From: Desulfobacteraceae bacterium
Lineage (GTDB): Bacteria; Desulfobacterota; DSM-4660; Desulfatiglandales; Desulfatiglandaceae
Assembly (NCBI GenBank): GCA_003599015.1
Contig: QZIK01000048.1
Span: 1-48,009 of the forward strand
Direction: 5' to 3'
Length of the DNA stretch: 48,009 nt
In this document: positions 9,362-18,199 of the stretch, one piece after another
Numbering within the stretch: position 1 is the first letter of the stretch
How the letters are laid out: the number at the start of each line of letters is the position of its first letter
Program-made: the position numbers and the translations under genes
The notes under the pieces: model-generated
Told to the model about the DNA's origin: nothing
Database searches by the model: none
The model's input: the letters and a program-made list of their open reading frames with translations, nothing else

Positions 9362-10735
9362 CTATCTGGCCCACAGAAAGAGCGTTATCAGTCCCAGATA
9401 AATGAAAATTCCAAGGATATCATTGGAGGTTGCAACAAAAGGGCCTGTGCCGAGAGCAGGATCAACCTTCATTCTCTTTAGGAGCAGCGGGATGGCTGAT
9501 CCTGCAAAACCGGAAAAAAGGATGATTGACACAAGCGCCAACCCCACCACCGCCCCCAGGGGCGGATCGGAAAGCCATGTTCCTACAACCAGAGCGAGAA
9601 TTGACCCGCATATCAATCCGTTTATCAAGGCTACCCTCAGCTCCACCCACAGCCTTTTCCAGATCTTGACCATGCTTATATCACCGGTGGCAAGTCCGCG
9701 GACTACAACTATCGCAGCCTGAGTACCGCTGTTGCCGCCCATGGCCATTATCACCGGGAAAAAAAAGGACAGCGCCACCACCTTGGCCAGAGACCCCTCA
9801 AAACGACTTATCACAAACGCGGCAACCAGTTCTCCCAGCAGGGCACCCAGCAGCCAGGGAAGTCTGGCCTTTGATATAACCGTCGGAGAGCTCTCTGTTA
9901 TATCCTGAGGAAGAATACCGGCTATGATGGCTATATCCTCATCCGTCTCCTCCTCCATTACATCCACAATGTCGTCATGGGTTATCCGGCCTACCAGCCG
10001 GTGTTTATTATCTACAACGGGAATGCTCACAAGATCGTATTTTTTGACCAGCCGGACAACTTCCTCCTGGTCGGCATCAGCTTTTACTGAAACCACATCA
10101 GGATCCATGATCTCCCTTATCTTTTGATCCGGCTGCTCCAGTACCAGGTCACTTAAGGCAACCACACCAACAAGACGGCCATAGCCGTCAACCACCCAAA
10201 CAGAATAAACCCTTTCAACCTCCTCTTTTTTGCGCCTGATTGTATCAATAGCATCCTGTACCGTTGCATCGGCCTGAACAGCAACAAATTCGAGGGCCAT
10301 GATACCGCCCGCCGAATCATCGCGGTAAGGCAGAAGTTTTTCCAGATCCCTTGATGTCTCATCGTCAACCGTCTCTATGATTTGCCGGGCCCTGTCCTCA
10401 GGCAGATCGCCCAGAAGGTCCGCCGCGTCATCAGAGTCAAGCTCTTCTACTATATCGCTGATAACCTCATTGTCCAGATCCTCAAGCAGCCTTCCCTGAA
10501 CAGGAGGCTCTATCTCCACAAGGATGTCAGCCGCCCCTTCCGGCTCCAGGAGATCAAAGATGAAAAGGCGCTCATCATGATCCAGATGTTCGAGAAGATC
10601 CGCCACATCAGCCGGCGCCAGCTCTTCTATGAGTTTTTTGAGTGCATCCGTATCATGCCCCTCCACCAGGGACTTTACGTGATCAACCAGCCTTTCATTT
10701 ATGGTTTCACCATTCGACACAGCATTATCCCTCAC
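9362..10735 (-). CDS. mgtE: Magnesium transporter MgtE
   Basis: A 457-aa inner-membrane Mg2+ channel/transporter. Residues 20 to about 130 form the acidic superhelical N domain (ELAPADVADLLEHLDHDER, repeated acidic helices). Two CBS domains follow (about 135-255), including a MDPDVVSVKADADQ-type CBS2. The C-terminal third has five TM segments, with FPVIMAMGGNSGTQAA, the usual MgtE pore-lining motif. The start is GTG (10733-10735) with a weak ribosome-binding site 30 bp downstream of the DHH phosphoesterase stop. The two genes probably share a transcript. Confidence 0.93.
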   Translation of the reverse strand: MRDNAVSNGETINERLVDHVKSLVEGHDTDALKKLIEELAPADVADLLEHLDHDERLFIFDLLEPEGAADILVEIEPPVQGRLLEDLDNEVISDIVEELDSDDAADLLGDLPEDRARQIIETVDDETSRDLEKLLPYRDDSAGGIMALEFVAVQADATVQDAIDTIRRKKEEVERVYSVWVVDGYGRLVGVVALSDLVLEQPDQKIREIMDPDVVSVKADADQEEVVRLVKKYDLVSIPVVDNKHRLVGRITHDDIVDVMEEETDEDIAIIAGILPQDITESSPTVISKARLPWLLGALLGELVAAFVISRFEGSLAKVVALSFFFPVIMAMGGNSGTQAAIVVVRGLATGDISMVKIWKRLWVELRVALINGLICGSILALVVGTWLSDPPLGAVVGLALVSIILFSGFAGSAIPLLLKRMKVDPALGTGPFVATSNDILGIFIYLGLITLFLWAR

Positions 10736-10765
10736 TTTTTATCCGTTCGAAGATATCCAGTCCTA

Positions 10766-11779
10766 TTACAGCTTGAGTCTCTTGATCTGCCTCAAGACGA
10801 ACCTTGACAACCCGTCTGTTCCTCGCGCAGCCTCCAGAACATTTTCAAGCGGAACCTCAGCCCTGCCAGCACTCTTGTGGCCGCCACCGGAACCTCCTAT
10901 TTTTTTTGAAATCCTTTGGGCCGCCCTTCCGGCATCACCTTTAAGCCCTGCATTCCTGAAAATCACAATAAGTCTGTCGTCAAACAGACCTGATGCAATG
11001 CTCCATGTGGCTTCGGCAAGCTTCATGAAGAAATCCGCCACAAGCACAAGCACATCCGGGCTCTCGACCCTGTCCATGTAAGTGAAGGCAACGCCTTTGT
11101 AAAACAGAACCCTTTCCATGGCAAGCTTATAGCTTTCCAGCGTCCGGCGGGTCATTTCTGAAGATTCTATTTTTTTTATGATATTCATGTTGGCGAAAGG
11201 ATAAAGATACCTGAGGGCATTTATATCGTTTGAAAGAGATCCTTTGACGAAATCTCCGGTATCTGTCTTTATTCCGTAAAAAAGAGCAGTGGCAAGACGA
11301 GCCGAGGGCCTTATCTTTGCGGCCCTCAGAAGCTCTGTCATGATGGTGGAATTCGCTCCGTACTGTTCCCTTATATCAACAAAAAGGCCCGTAGTCTGAG
11401 GATTGACAGGATGATGGTCTATAACTATATCAAACCTGCGGCGGCTGAACTCCTGATGGTGTGACGGTTGTGAATCAACAAGCGCCCATCTGGTAAATCG
11501 TTCTGGCTCAATCTCGCTTACAGGCTTAAGCTCAATCTTGAGAAGCCGTATCATGGCAAGATTGTCGGCCCGCTGGATGGTGTTTACGTGAAAAACATCT
11601 ATCTTCTTTGCCCGCCTCCAGAAGATACGCCTGAGAGCCAGAGCGCTTGCCATTGCATCAGGATCCGCATCAATCAGAACGGCAAGGGAATCATCGCCTG
11701 TAACAAGCTCCCGAAGTCTCCTGACCCTCTCCAAGGCCGTTGTGGATTTTGGAAAAGGGTGATCCATGAGATCTACCAA
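10766..11779 (-). CDS. DHH/DHHA1 family phosphoesterase (NrnA-like)
   Basis: 337 aa. The N-terminal DHH domain carries the metal-binding motifs DADPDAMASALAL, ALVDSQPS and VIDHHPVN. The C-terminal DHHA1 domain ends in the nucleotide-binding GGSGGGHKSAGRAEVPL. This is the layout of NrnA-type oligoribonucleases/pAp phosphatases, which degrade short RNA or cyclic-dinucleotide products. The exact substrate here is inferred, and a transport-linked role with MgtE is possible but unsupported. The start could be M1 or M5. The gene lies 116 bp downstream of the TIM-barrel gene and 30 bp upstream of mgtE. Confidence 0.85.
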   Translation of the reverse strand: MVDLMDHPFPKSTTALERVRRLRELVTGDDSLAVLIDADPDAMASALALRRIFWRRAKKIDVFHVNTIQRADNLAMIRLLKIELKPVSEIEPERFTRWALVDSQPSHHQEFSRRRFDIVIDHHPVNPQTTGLFVDIREQYGANSTIMTELLRAAKIRPSARLATALFYGIKTDTGDFVKGSLSNDINALRYLYPFANMNIIKKIESSEMTRRTLESYKLAMERVLFYKGVAFTYMDRVESPDVLVLVADFFMKLAEATWSIASGLFDDRLIVIFRNAGLKGDAGRAAQRISKKIGGSGGGHKSAGRAEVPLENVLEAARGTDGLSRFVLRQIKRLKL

Positions 11780-11895
11780 TTCTGATTTCCCCCCTTTTAC
11801 TGAGCCAATGCCTGTAAGGCCCTGAAGACGTTTATCCCCGATGTCAGAAACCTATATCAGGAAATGACACAATGCAAACTCAAACATGCATCTCC

Positions 11896-12693
11896 CTACC
11901 AGGGCCAGAATCTCTCAAGAGTCGCGATGCTTGGATCTATATCCTCTCTTGTGTGGGGCTCAATGGTCATAACCGGTCTTTTGTTCCTGTTCTTTTCAAG
12001 CCATCTGAAAAGCAGCGGAAAATCAACGGTACCCTTACCAATGGCCAGATGTTCATCTCTTATTCCATTATTGTCATGGAGATGCAGTTGATGGAGAAAT
12101 TCGCCAAGCACCTGGAGCCATCGTTCAAGGGATACCGAACTGAAGGCTGCCTGGTGGCCGACATCCAGGCAGAACCCCACCTGTTCCCTGGCCAGGGCCT
12201 TGAAGAGGTCTAAAAGCTCTTCAGGACTGTTCTCAAACACATTCTCAAGCACCAGCCGGCCCCCTTCATCTGCCACACGGGAGCCGAACCATCTCCACAC
12301 GGAAAAGCTGTATTCAAGCCATTTATCCTTCATGTGGCGGTACCTTCTGTCCTCATAGGCAGCATGGCACACAACGGTCCTTGGTTTAAGAATCTTCACT
12401 ACATCAATTACCTGCTGGAGTCTCTTTCTGACCACTCCTCTCACCAGCTGGTCCGGAGATCCCGGCGCTATATCCATGAAAGGGGCATGAACCGTTACAG
12501 TAAGACCTCTTTCTTTAAGGATTCCGGCCATCCCTTCAAGGTTTTTATGGTTCAGGCTGTCCAGTGCTTCCGAATCAAAGCTTATCTCCGGATTCAGTCT
12601 TTTTTCCAGAAACATGGAAAGGGAGTCCCCGGCAAACATTGCGTATGGTATCCCCACATGTACCATTCCAAGGATATTTCTTTTCTCTGTCAT
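11896..12693 (-). CDS. AP-endonuclease family 2 / sugar phosphate isomerase-like TIM barrel
   Basis: 265 aa, the xylose-isomerase-like TIM-barrel fold. Metal-ligand motifs are visible: VHAPF, VCHAAYED, LVLENV, GFCLDVGHQAA, LHLHDNNG with DEHLAIGKG, and TIEPH at the end. The family includes sugar epimerases/isomerases and endonuclease IV; the substrate cannot be told from sequence. I moved the start from the GTG at 12705 to the ATG at 12693, because GGAAGG lies 12 nt upstream of the ATG but abuts the GTG. It is the first gene of a minus-strand run with the DHH protein and mgtE. Confidence 0.75.
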   Translation of the reverse strand: MTEKRNILGMVHVGIPYAMFAGDSLSMFLEKRLNPEISFDSEALDSLNHKNLEGMAGILKERGLTVTVHAPFMDIAPGSPDQLVRGVVRKRLQQVIDVVKILKPRTVVCHAAYEDRRYRHMKDKWLEYSFSVWRWFGSRVADEGGRLVLENVFENSPEELLDLFKALAREQVGFCLDVGHQAAFSSVSLERWLQVLGEFLHQLHLHDNNGIRDEHLAIGKGTVDFPLLFRWLEKNRNKRPVMTIEPHTREDIDPSIATLERFWPW

Positions 12694-12802
12694 GATTGAC
12701 AACACCTTCCCGGCGGACTATATATCCCCCCAATCGCTATCATTCAAGAGGAATTCAAGCGCATTTAAAAAACACAACCAATAAATTGATCCGTTAAAGT
12801 CT

Positions 12803-13165
12803 ATGAAAAAGGCACTGTTTTCAACCCTGTTATCAGCTTTGGTTATACCCGGCCTCGGGCAGATCATAAACCACCGCCCTATAAAAGGCCTTATCATACT
12901 GGGCCTTGTTACGGTTTTGTTCCTGGGAGGGATTTTTTCCCTGTACCTTGCCCTTGTTGAGGCAATGACTACTCAGCCGGCCGGCCATGTGCACAGCTTA
13001 TCCCTAAACTTAATACTTCATGAAGCAGACATGATCTTTCCCGTACTGTTTGGGACCGCATTCATAACGTTGTGGCTTTTCTCTGTCGTTGACGCATTCA
13101 GAGACGGCAGGAAGCTGGAACAAAAAGAAAACAGGACAGCAAATGAGATACTATCTGATAGATGA
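12803..13165 (+). CDS. Small membrane protein with PGLGQ motif
   Basis: 120 aa. The N-terminal helix carries PGLGQIINHRPIKGLII, a motif seen in small two- to three-TM proteins of the DUF5683/TM2-like kind, where it forms a turn between helices. Three hydrophobic segments are visible (about 5-18, 28-50, 75-97), followed by a charged tail. The function is unknown. The next gene overlaps its end by 23 nt, so they are coupled. Confidence 0.65.
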   Translation: MKKALFSTLLSALVIPGLGQIINHRPIKGLIILGLVTVLFLGGIFSLYLALVEAMTTQPAGHVHSLSLNLILHEADMIFPVLFGTAFITLWLFSVVDAFRDGRKLEQKENRTANEILSDR

Positions 13166-13475
13166 AATATCCCCCGACCACATTAAAACGGCCAAGGATT
13201 TTCTGAAAGAAACTGCCCTGTCTTCAGGCATTGAATCAATTTTCTGGGTTAGTTTGCCTCATGATCTGCTAACCGGCAGCCAGTACGAACACACAGGATG
13301 CAGACCTCATGTCTTTGCCGTTGAAACAGGCCCAAGCTGGATAAAATTTGAACTCTTTATCAGGTCGCTTACAACCATGAGATGCACCTGTCCGTCCTAC
13401 TGCTCCAAGCAACAGGCGGAATTTATCCTCAACTTTGCAGAGGCAATGATTGCAAAGTTGGGGATCAGGACCTGA
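13143..13475 (+). CDS. Conserved hypothetical protein
   Basis: 110 aa, soluble. The track start (13089) lies inside the upstream gene; the ATG at 13143 (MRYYLIDEIS) is preferred because the sequence before it is the other gene in another frame. It has HVFAVETGPSWIKFELFIRS and RCTCPSYCSKQQAEFIL with three clustered cysteines, and ends in a short helix. I recall similar unnamed proteins in Desulfobacterota, but I know no function. It ends before a probable bidirectional terminator. Confidence 0.6.
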   Translation: MRYYLIDEISPDHIKTAKDFLKETALSSGIESIFWVSLPHDLLTGSQYEHTGCRPHVFAVETGPSWIKFELFIRSLTTMRCTCPSYCSKQQAEFILNFAEAMIAKLGIRT

Positions 13476-13517
13476 ACCCTTTTCCCTCACAGGAGCCTTA
13501 TTTTTCGAGGGCTGCCT

Positions 13518-13552
13518 CAGGCAGAGTTTCTAAATGACAAGCACTCTGCCTG
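13518..13552. terminator. Inverted repeat between convergent genes, possible terminator
   Basis: CAGGCAGAGT (13518-13527) and ACTCTGCCTG (13543-13552) are perfect complements with a 15-nt loop. The stem can extend by GCCT/AGGC across a 1-nt bulge. It sits between the 3' ends of the 13143 gene (+) and the DUF3568 lipoprotein gene (-). The T-tract after it is weak. Confidence 0.45.
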
Positions 13553-13559
13553 CAGGCCT

Positions 13560-13958
13560 CTATTTTCTCATCAGCAGTACTGCTATCCGGTCCTTGATAG
13601 CCATGGAGGCGCCTTCATCCCCCATAATGCCGACCCTTATGACAACCTCTGTTTCCTTGGGCGATTTATATGTAAGGGAGAGTTTGACGGCCTGGCCATC
13701 TGCCCTTGTTCCCTCTATCTTTCCCCCTGTCAGGTCATGCTTTGAATCCGTTATGGTAATACCCAACTCGGCCAGGGCCTTATTACTGGCGTCCCAAGTC
13801 TCTATAAAGGGATATTCATAAACTACCTCCAGGGTGCCGTTAAGGTATTTGAATCCCGCCACACCAGCAGCCGTACCAGCGCCGAAGATCACCAGAGTGC
13901 CGCACCCCGCCATAAGCAGGAGCAAAGGAATAACAGCCAGATATCTAACCATTCTCAT
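13560..13958 (-). CDS. DUF3568 family lipoprotein
   Basis: 132 aa. It begins MRMVRYLAVIPLLLLMAGC, a lipoprotein signal peptide with lipobox LMAGC, so it is predicted to be lipidated at Cys19 or so. The mature part (GFKYLNGTLEVVYEYPF, IETWDASNKALAELG) fits the DUF3568 family of small periplasm-facing lipoproteins of unknown function. The track start (14030) adds a spurious 24 residues; the ATG at 13958 has AAGGAGA about 10 nt upstream. The lipoprotein-processing genes lspA and lgt lie 3 kb away, but on the other strand. Confidence 0.75.
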   Translation of the reverse strand: MRMVRYLAVIPLLLLMAGCGTLVIFGAGTAAGVAGFKYLNGTLEVVYEYPFIETWDASNKALAELGITITDSKHDLTGGKIEGTRADGQAVKLSLTYKSPKETEVVIRVGIMGDEGASMAIKDRIAVLLMRK

Positions 13959-14045
13959 ATGTTTCAATCTCCTTTCAAGCCGGCCGGAGCCTCTGGTCAT
14001 ATTTTTAATCCCCCTGCCGACAACTGTCAACCCATAGCTTTGGGT

Positions 14046-14075
14046 TTGACTTATTATGATGGATTTGTTAATTAT
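14046..14075 (+). promoter_or_regulatory. Candidate promoter for ileS-lspA-lgt
   Basis: TTGACT at 14046-14051, followed at 17-18 bp by an AT-rich TAATTAT segment. It lies 40 nt before the ileS ATG in the intergenic space upstream of a divergent lipoprotein gene. The -10 match is poor. Confidence 0.3.
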
Positions 14076-14111
14076 CAGCGTTTCGCATCAGCCTTATCGG
14101 AGGAATAAAAA

Positions 14112-16904
14112 ATGGACTACAAACAAACCCTTAATCTCCCTTTAACCGCATTCCCGATGAAGGCCAATCTGGTCAAAAATGAACCCGAAATCCTTAACTA
14201 TTGGGACAAAATAAAGGCTTACAGCATAATCAGGGAGCGATCCAGGGGACGGCCGCAATATATGTTACATGACGGCCCGCCCTATGCTAACGGCAATATC
14301 CATATGGGTACAGCCTTCAACAAGATCCTCAAGGATATAATAGTAAAGTCAAGACAGATGGCAGGCTTTGACGCGCCTTATGTTCCCGGATGGGACTGTC
14401 ACGGGCTGCCCATCGAACACAAGGTTGATACTGAACTGGGAGCAAAAAAAGCTTCAATGACCCAGGTGGAGATCAGAAAGTACTGCAGGAAATACGCAGA
14501 AAAATTCATTGACATCCAACGGAGTGAATTCAAAAGACTTGGAGTGCTTGGGGAGTGGGAAAGACCTTACCTGACCATGAACTATGCCTACGAAGCAACC
14601 ATAGTCAGGGAGTTCGGAAAATTCGCACTGAACGGCAGCCTTATACGCAGCAAAAAACCCATATACTGGTGCATATCATGCAGGACTGCACTCGCTGAAG
14701 CAGAAGTTGAATACGGACCGCATACCTCGCCGTCTATCTTCGTTAAGTTTCCCATGATCTCGGATATGGGTCGTCTGGACAAAAACCTTGAGGGAAAACA
14801 GGTATTCATCGTCATATGGACCACCACACCCTGGACCCTCCCGGCTAATTTGGCCGTGGCTCTTCATCCTGATGTCGAATATGCGGCGGTTGAGACGGAA
14901 CAGGGCGAGGTTTTGATTCTGGCGGCATCTTTGCTGGATCAGTGCATGGAAACATTTGGGATCAAGAACTACAGGATTCTTTTCGTGTTTAAAGGAGAGA
15001 CCCTTGAACGATACGAGGCCGGGCATCCTCTTTATGACAGATCCTCTCTAATAGTGCTGGCGCCATATGTAAGCCTGGACACGGGAACAGGTTGTGTACA
15101 CACGGCACCGGGCCACGGGCGTGAAGATTATGAAACCGGTCTCCTCTATGGTCTGGATGCCTATTCTCCGGTTGACGACTACGGTCGCTTCACACAAGAC
15201 GTCGAATATTTTTCCGGCCTTACGGTTTTTGAGGCAAACTCCGCCATAAACAGGAAACTTTCTGAGGACGGAAGACTACTTAAAGAACAGTCTATAACCC
15301 ATGAATATCCCCACTGCTGGCGCTGTAAGCGGCCTGTTATATTCCGTTCCACCGAACAGTGGTTCATATCCATGGAGAGTCAAAACCTGAGGGGAACCGC
15401 CCTCAAGGCAATAAACGAGGTCAGGTGGATACCCTCCTGGGGAAAGGAAAGGATTTACGGGATGATAGCGAACCGTCCCGACTGGTGCATATCAAGGCAG
15501 AGGGCGTGGGGGGTCCCCATCACAGTATTTTTCTGTAGAGATTGCGGCAAGATCCTTATAAATCAAGAGATCATTGATCATGTCGCAGCCCTCATGGAGA
15601 AAGAGGGTGCCGACGTTTGGTTCAGCCTGCCGGAGGAAAAGCTTTTGCCCGGAGGGACCTCATGTCCTTACTGCGGTTCTTCCAGCTTCAGAAAGGAAAC
15701 CGATATACTGGATGTCTGGTTTGACTCCGGGGTCAGCTACGCTGCCGTTATGGAGCGCAGGGACTATCTGAGAAGCCCGGCCGACCTTTATCTTGAGGGC
15801 AGCGATCAACACCGGGGATGGTTTCACAGCTCGCTTTTATGCTCTGCAGGGACAAGGGGCAAGGCCCCGTATAAAAGCGTTCTCACACATGGCTTTGTAG
15901 TGGACGGCTCCGGCAAGGCGATGCACAAATCAGCCGGAAACGTTATAGCCCCTGAAGATCTTATAAAGAGATACGGCGCGGAAATCATAAGGCTATGGGT
16001 AGCGGCAGAAGACTATAGAGATAACATAAGGCTCTCCGAGGAGATACTCCAGAGGCTTACTGAAGCCTATCGCCGGATTCGAAATACTTGTAGATATCTC
16101 CTTGGAAACCTTTCAGATTTTAACCAGGCAACCGACTCTGTGCCCTTCAGGGAAATGGAGGAGATTGACAGATGGGCGCTTGACAGACTTTCACGGCTGG
16201 ACGAAAGACTTACCAAGGCCTATGATGACTTTGAGTTCCATCTGGTCTATCACGGGATCCACAATTTCTGCGTCCTTGATCTTTCCTCTTTTTATCTGGA
16301 CATCATCAAGGACAGGCTTTACACAGCTCCCAAAAATTCCAGAGAGAGGCGTTCCGGCCAGACTGCAATGAACATAATCCTGGAGGCCCTGGTGAGGCTT
16401 ATGGCTCCTATTCTCTCATTCACCGCAGAGGAAATCTGGGGCTACATGGGAAAAGAAGGAAGGACCGAGAGCATCCATGCGGATATATTCCTCCCCCTCA
16501 ACCCTGATTTCAGGGATAATGAGCTTGCCGAGCGCTGGGAAGGCATCACGGCCGTTAGAAAGGAAGTCACAAAGGCTCTGGAGATAAGCAGAAAGGACAA
16601 ACTTATAGGTCATCCCCTTGATGCTGCCGTGACAATAGGTCTTCCACCAGAAATATTAGGCAAATTAATTCCTTATGAATATAAGTTGAGATCTATCTTT
16701 ATCGTTTCTTCAGTTGTTCTCAAGGATTCGGATGCGGTTGTCGGCGGTCATCAGAGCGAGACTATGCCGGGGGTAAAGATTCTGGTTTCACCCTCAGGCG
16801 ACCCCAAATGCGACCGCTGCTGGGTCAGGGACCCTTCCGTCGGCCAATACAAAGAACATCCGACCATATGCTACAGATGTCTTTCTTCACTTAATCAGAA
16901 CTGA
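14112..16904 (+). CDS. ileS: Isoleucyl-tRNA synthetase
   Basis: 930 aa, normal bacterial length. It attaches isoleucine to tRNA-Ile. The class I HIGH motif appears as [10 protein letters not shown] near residue 60. The editing (CP1) domain contains [13 protein letters not shown] and the [12 protein letters not shown] block. [10 protein letters not shown] is present. The KMSKS position reads KAMHKSAGN near residue 602, a known variant form rather than the canonical lysine-rich one. The C-terminal zinc site is intact (CDRCWVRD then CYRC). The ATG is preceded by GGAGGAATAAAAA, a strong Shine-Dalgarno. It is followed after 11 nt by lspA and then lgt. Confidence 0.97.
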   Translation: MDYKQTLNLPLTAFPMKANLVKNEPEILNYWDKIKAYSIIRERSRGRPQYMLHDGPPYANGNIHMGTAFNKILKDIIVKSRQMAGFDAPYVPGWDCHGLPIEHKVDTELGAKKASMTQVEIRKYCRKYAEKFIDIQRSEFKRLGVLGEWERPYLTMNYAYEATIVREFGKFALNGSLIRSKKPIYWCISCRTALAEAEVEYGPHTSPSIFVKFPMISDMGRLDKNLEGKQVFIVIWTTTPWTLPANLAVALHPDVEYAAVETEQGEVLILAASLLDQCMETFGIKNYRILFVFKGETLERYEAGHPLYDRSSLIVLAPYVSLDTGTGCVHTAPGHGREDYETGLLYGLDAYSPVDDYGRFTQDVEYFSGLTVFEANSAINRKLSEDGRLLKEQSITHEYPHCWRCKRPVIFRSTEQWFISMESQNLRGTALKAINEVRWIPSWGKERIYGMIANRPDWCISRQRAWGVPITVFFCRDCGKILINQEIIDHVAALMEKEGADVWFSLPEEKLLPGGTSCPYCGSSSFRKETDILDVWFDSGVSYAAVMERRDYLRSPADLYLEGSDQHRGWFHSSLLCSAGTRGKAPYKSVLTHGFVVDGSGKAMHKSAGNVIAPEDLIKRYGAEIIRLWVAAEDYRDNIRLSEEILQRLTEAYRRIRNTCRYLLGNLSDFNQATDSVPFREMEEIDRWALDRLSRLDERLTKAYDDFEFHLVYHGIHNFCVLDLSSFYLDIIKDRLYTAPKNSRERRSGQTAMNIILEALVRLMAPILSFTAEEIWGYMGKEGRTESIHADIFLPLNPDFRDNELAERWEGITAVRKEVTKALEISRKDKLIGHPLDAAVTIGLPPEILGKLIPYEYKLRSIFIVSSVVLKDSDAVVGGHQSETMPGVKILVSPSGDPKCDRCWVRDPSVGQYKEHPTICYRCLSSLNQN

Positions 16905-16915
16905 CGGAGAAGAAT

Positions 16916-17398
16916 GTGAACAGGACCACCACGTTATTGATATCTCCGGCCCTGGCGGTGGCGGTCCTGGATCAGTTGACCAAGTATATGGTTGTTCAGG
17001 GTCTTAAGCTTCACTCATCGGTGGAGTTAATACAAGGTTTTTTAAATCTGGTCCACGTCAGAAACCGCGGCATAGCATTTGGAATGTTTCACGGGCTTTC
17101 ATCAGGGACAATCTCCTATATACTTGCTGCCGTAAGCATACTTGCCATAATTGTGATAAGCTGTTTCGCAGTAAAGCACAGCAATGGATCTCGCATCATG
17201 ACCGCGGCGCTTTCCCTTATAGTCGGAGGCGCTGCCGGCAATCTGATTGACAGGCTCAGGATCGGTGAAGTTATTGACTTTATTGATGTCTATATCGGCA
17301 CATATCACTGGCCTGCATTTAATGTGGCTGATTCGGCCATCACTATGGGCACATTTTTATTTATAGCGGGACATCTCTTTAACAAAAACAGGGCTTAG
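16916..17398 (+). CDS. lspA: Lipoprotein signal peptidase II
   Basis: 160 aa, four TM segments. It cleaves the signal peptide of diacylated prolipoproteins in the inner membrane. The catalytic aspartates sit in GAAGNLIDRL and FNVADSAITMG. The conserved N-terminal LDQLTK and VRNRGIAFGMF are present. The start is GTG, 11 nt after the ileS stop, with GGAG nearby. An ileS-lspA order is common in bacteria. The next gene is lgt, the enzyme acting one step earlier in the pathway. Confidence 0.96.
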   Translation: MNRTTTLLISPALAVAVLDQLTKYMVVQGLKLHSSVELIQGFLNLVHVRNRGIAFGMFHGLSSGTISYILAAVSILAIIVISCFAVKHSNGSRIMTAALSLIVGGAAGNLIDRLRIGEVIDFIDVYIGTYHWPAFNVADSAITMGTFLFIAGHLFNKNRA

Positions 17399-17410
17399 CA
17401 GGATCAACAG

Positions 17411-18199
17411 ATGTTGCCTGAATTATTTTCTATCGGACCTTTGACAGTTCACAGTTACGGACTACTGGTAGCATTGGGATTCCTCACCGGAATAATTATA
17501 ACTGTTCGGATTGGAAGAACCGAGGGCATAAACCCTCAACTGATAATGGATCTTACCTTTATCCTTGTTGTTTCTGCAATTGCAGGATCCAGGATCTTAT
17601 ATGTTCTTATAAATCTTTCCCACTACAAAACGAATCCACTAGATATCTTCAAGATATGGGAGGGAGGTCTGGTTTTTTCCGGTGGAGTAACCGTTGCAGC
17701 CCTTTCACTGGTATGGTATGCAAAAAGAAAGTCCTTAAACCTCCTCAAGACCGCAGATCTTTTTGCTCCAGGCGTTGCTGTCGGGCAGGCCATAGGTCGT
17801 CTTGGATGCCTCATGGCAGGATGCTGTTACGGGGTTGTCACAGATGAGCCATGGTCTATAATATTTACTCATCCCAAGTCGCTCGCTCCATTGAATATAC
17901 CACTTCATCCGACCCAGATATATTCATCCGTCATCGGAGCATGTATCTTCCTGGTTCTCTTCATCCTTTACAGATACAGAAAGTATGACGGACAGGTGGC
18001 CCTTTGGTTCCTTATACTGCACAGCACGGCGCGGCTTTTTGTAGAAAGGTTCAGGGGGGATGACAGGGGGCTGGTTACTGAAGGAATGACCGCCACCCAG
18101 TTTCTTTCCCTGCTTATCCTCATTTTTTCCGTAATAGCGCTGACGGTTTTAAAGAAAAGGGCAAAAAAGGCATCTCCGGATGGCAGGAACCATTCATGA
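17411..18199 (+). CDS. lgt: Prolipoprotein diacylglyceryl transferase
   Basis: 262 aa, about seven TM helices. It transfers diacylglycerol from phosphatidylglycerol to the lipobox cysteine. Family motifs: HSYGLLVALGFLTG, GGLVFSGG, the Lgt signature GRLGCLMAGCCYG, HPTQIYSS and VERFRGDDRG. The N-terminal IGPLTVHSYG is typical. It starts 12 nt after lspA, with AGGA in the gap. Its 3' end overlaps the stop of the convergent methyltransferase fusion gene by 6 bp. Confidence 0.96.
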   Translation: MLPELFSIGPLTVHSYGLLVALGFLTGIIITVRIGRTEGINPQLIMDLTFILVVSAIAGSRILYVLINLSHYKTNPLDIFKIWEGGLVFSGGVTVAALSLVWYAKRKSLNLLKTADLFAPGVAVGQAIGRLGCLMAGCCYGVVTDEPWSIIFTHPKSLAPLNIPLHPTQIYSSVIGACIFLVLFILYRYRKYDGQVALWFLILHSTARLFVERFRGDDRGLVTEGMTATQFLSLLILIFSVIALTVLKKRAKKASPDGRNHS

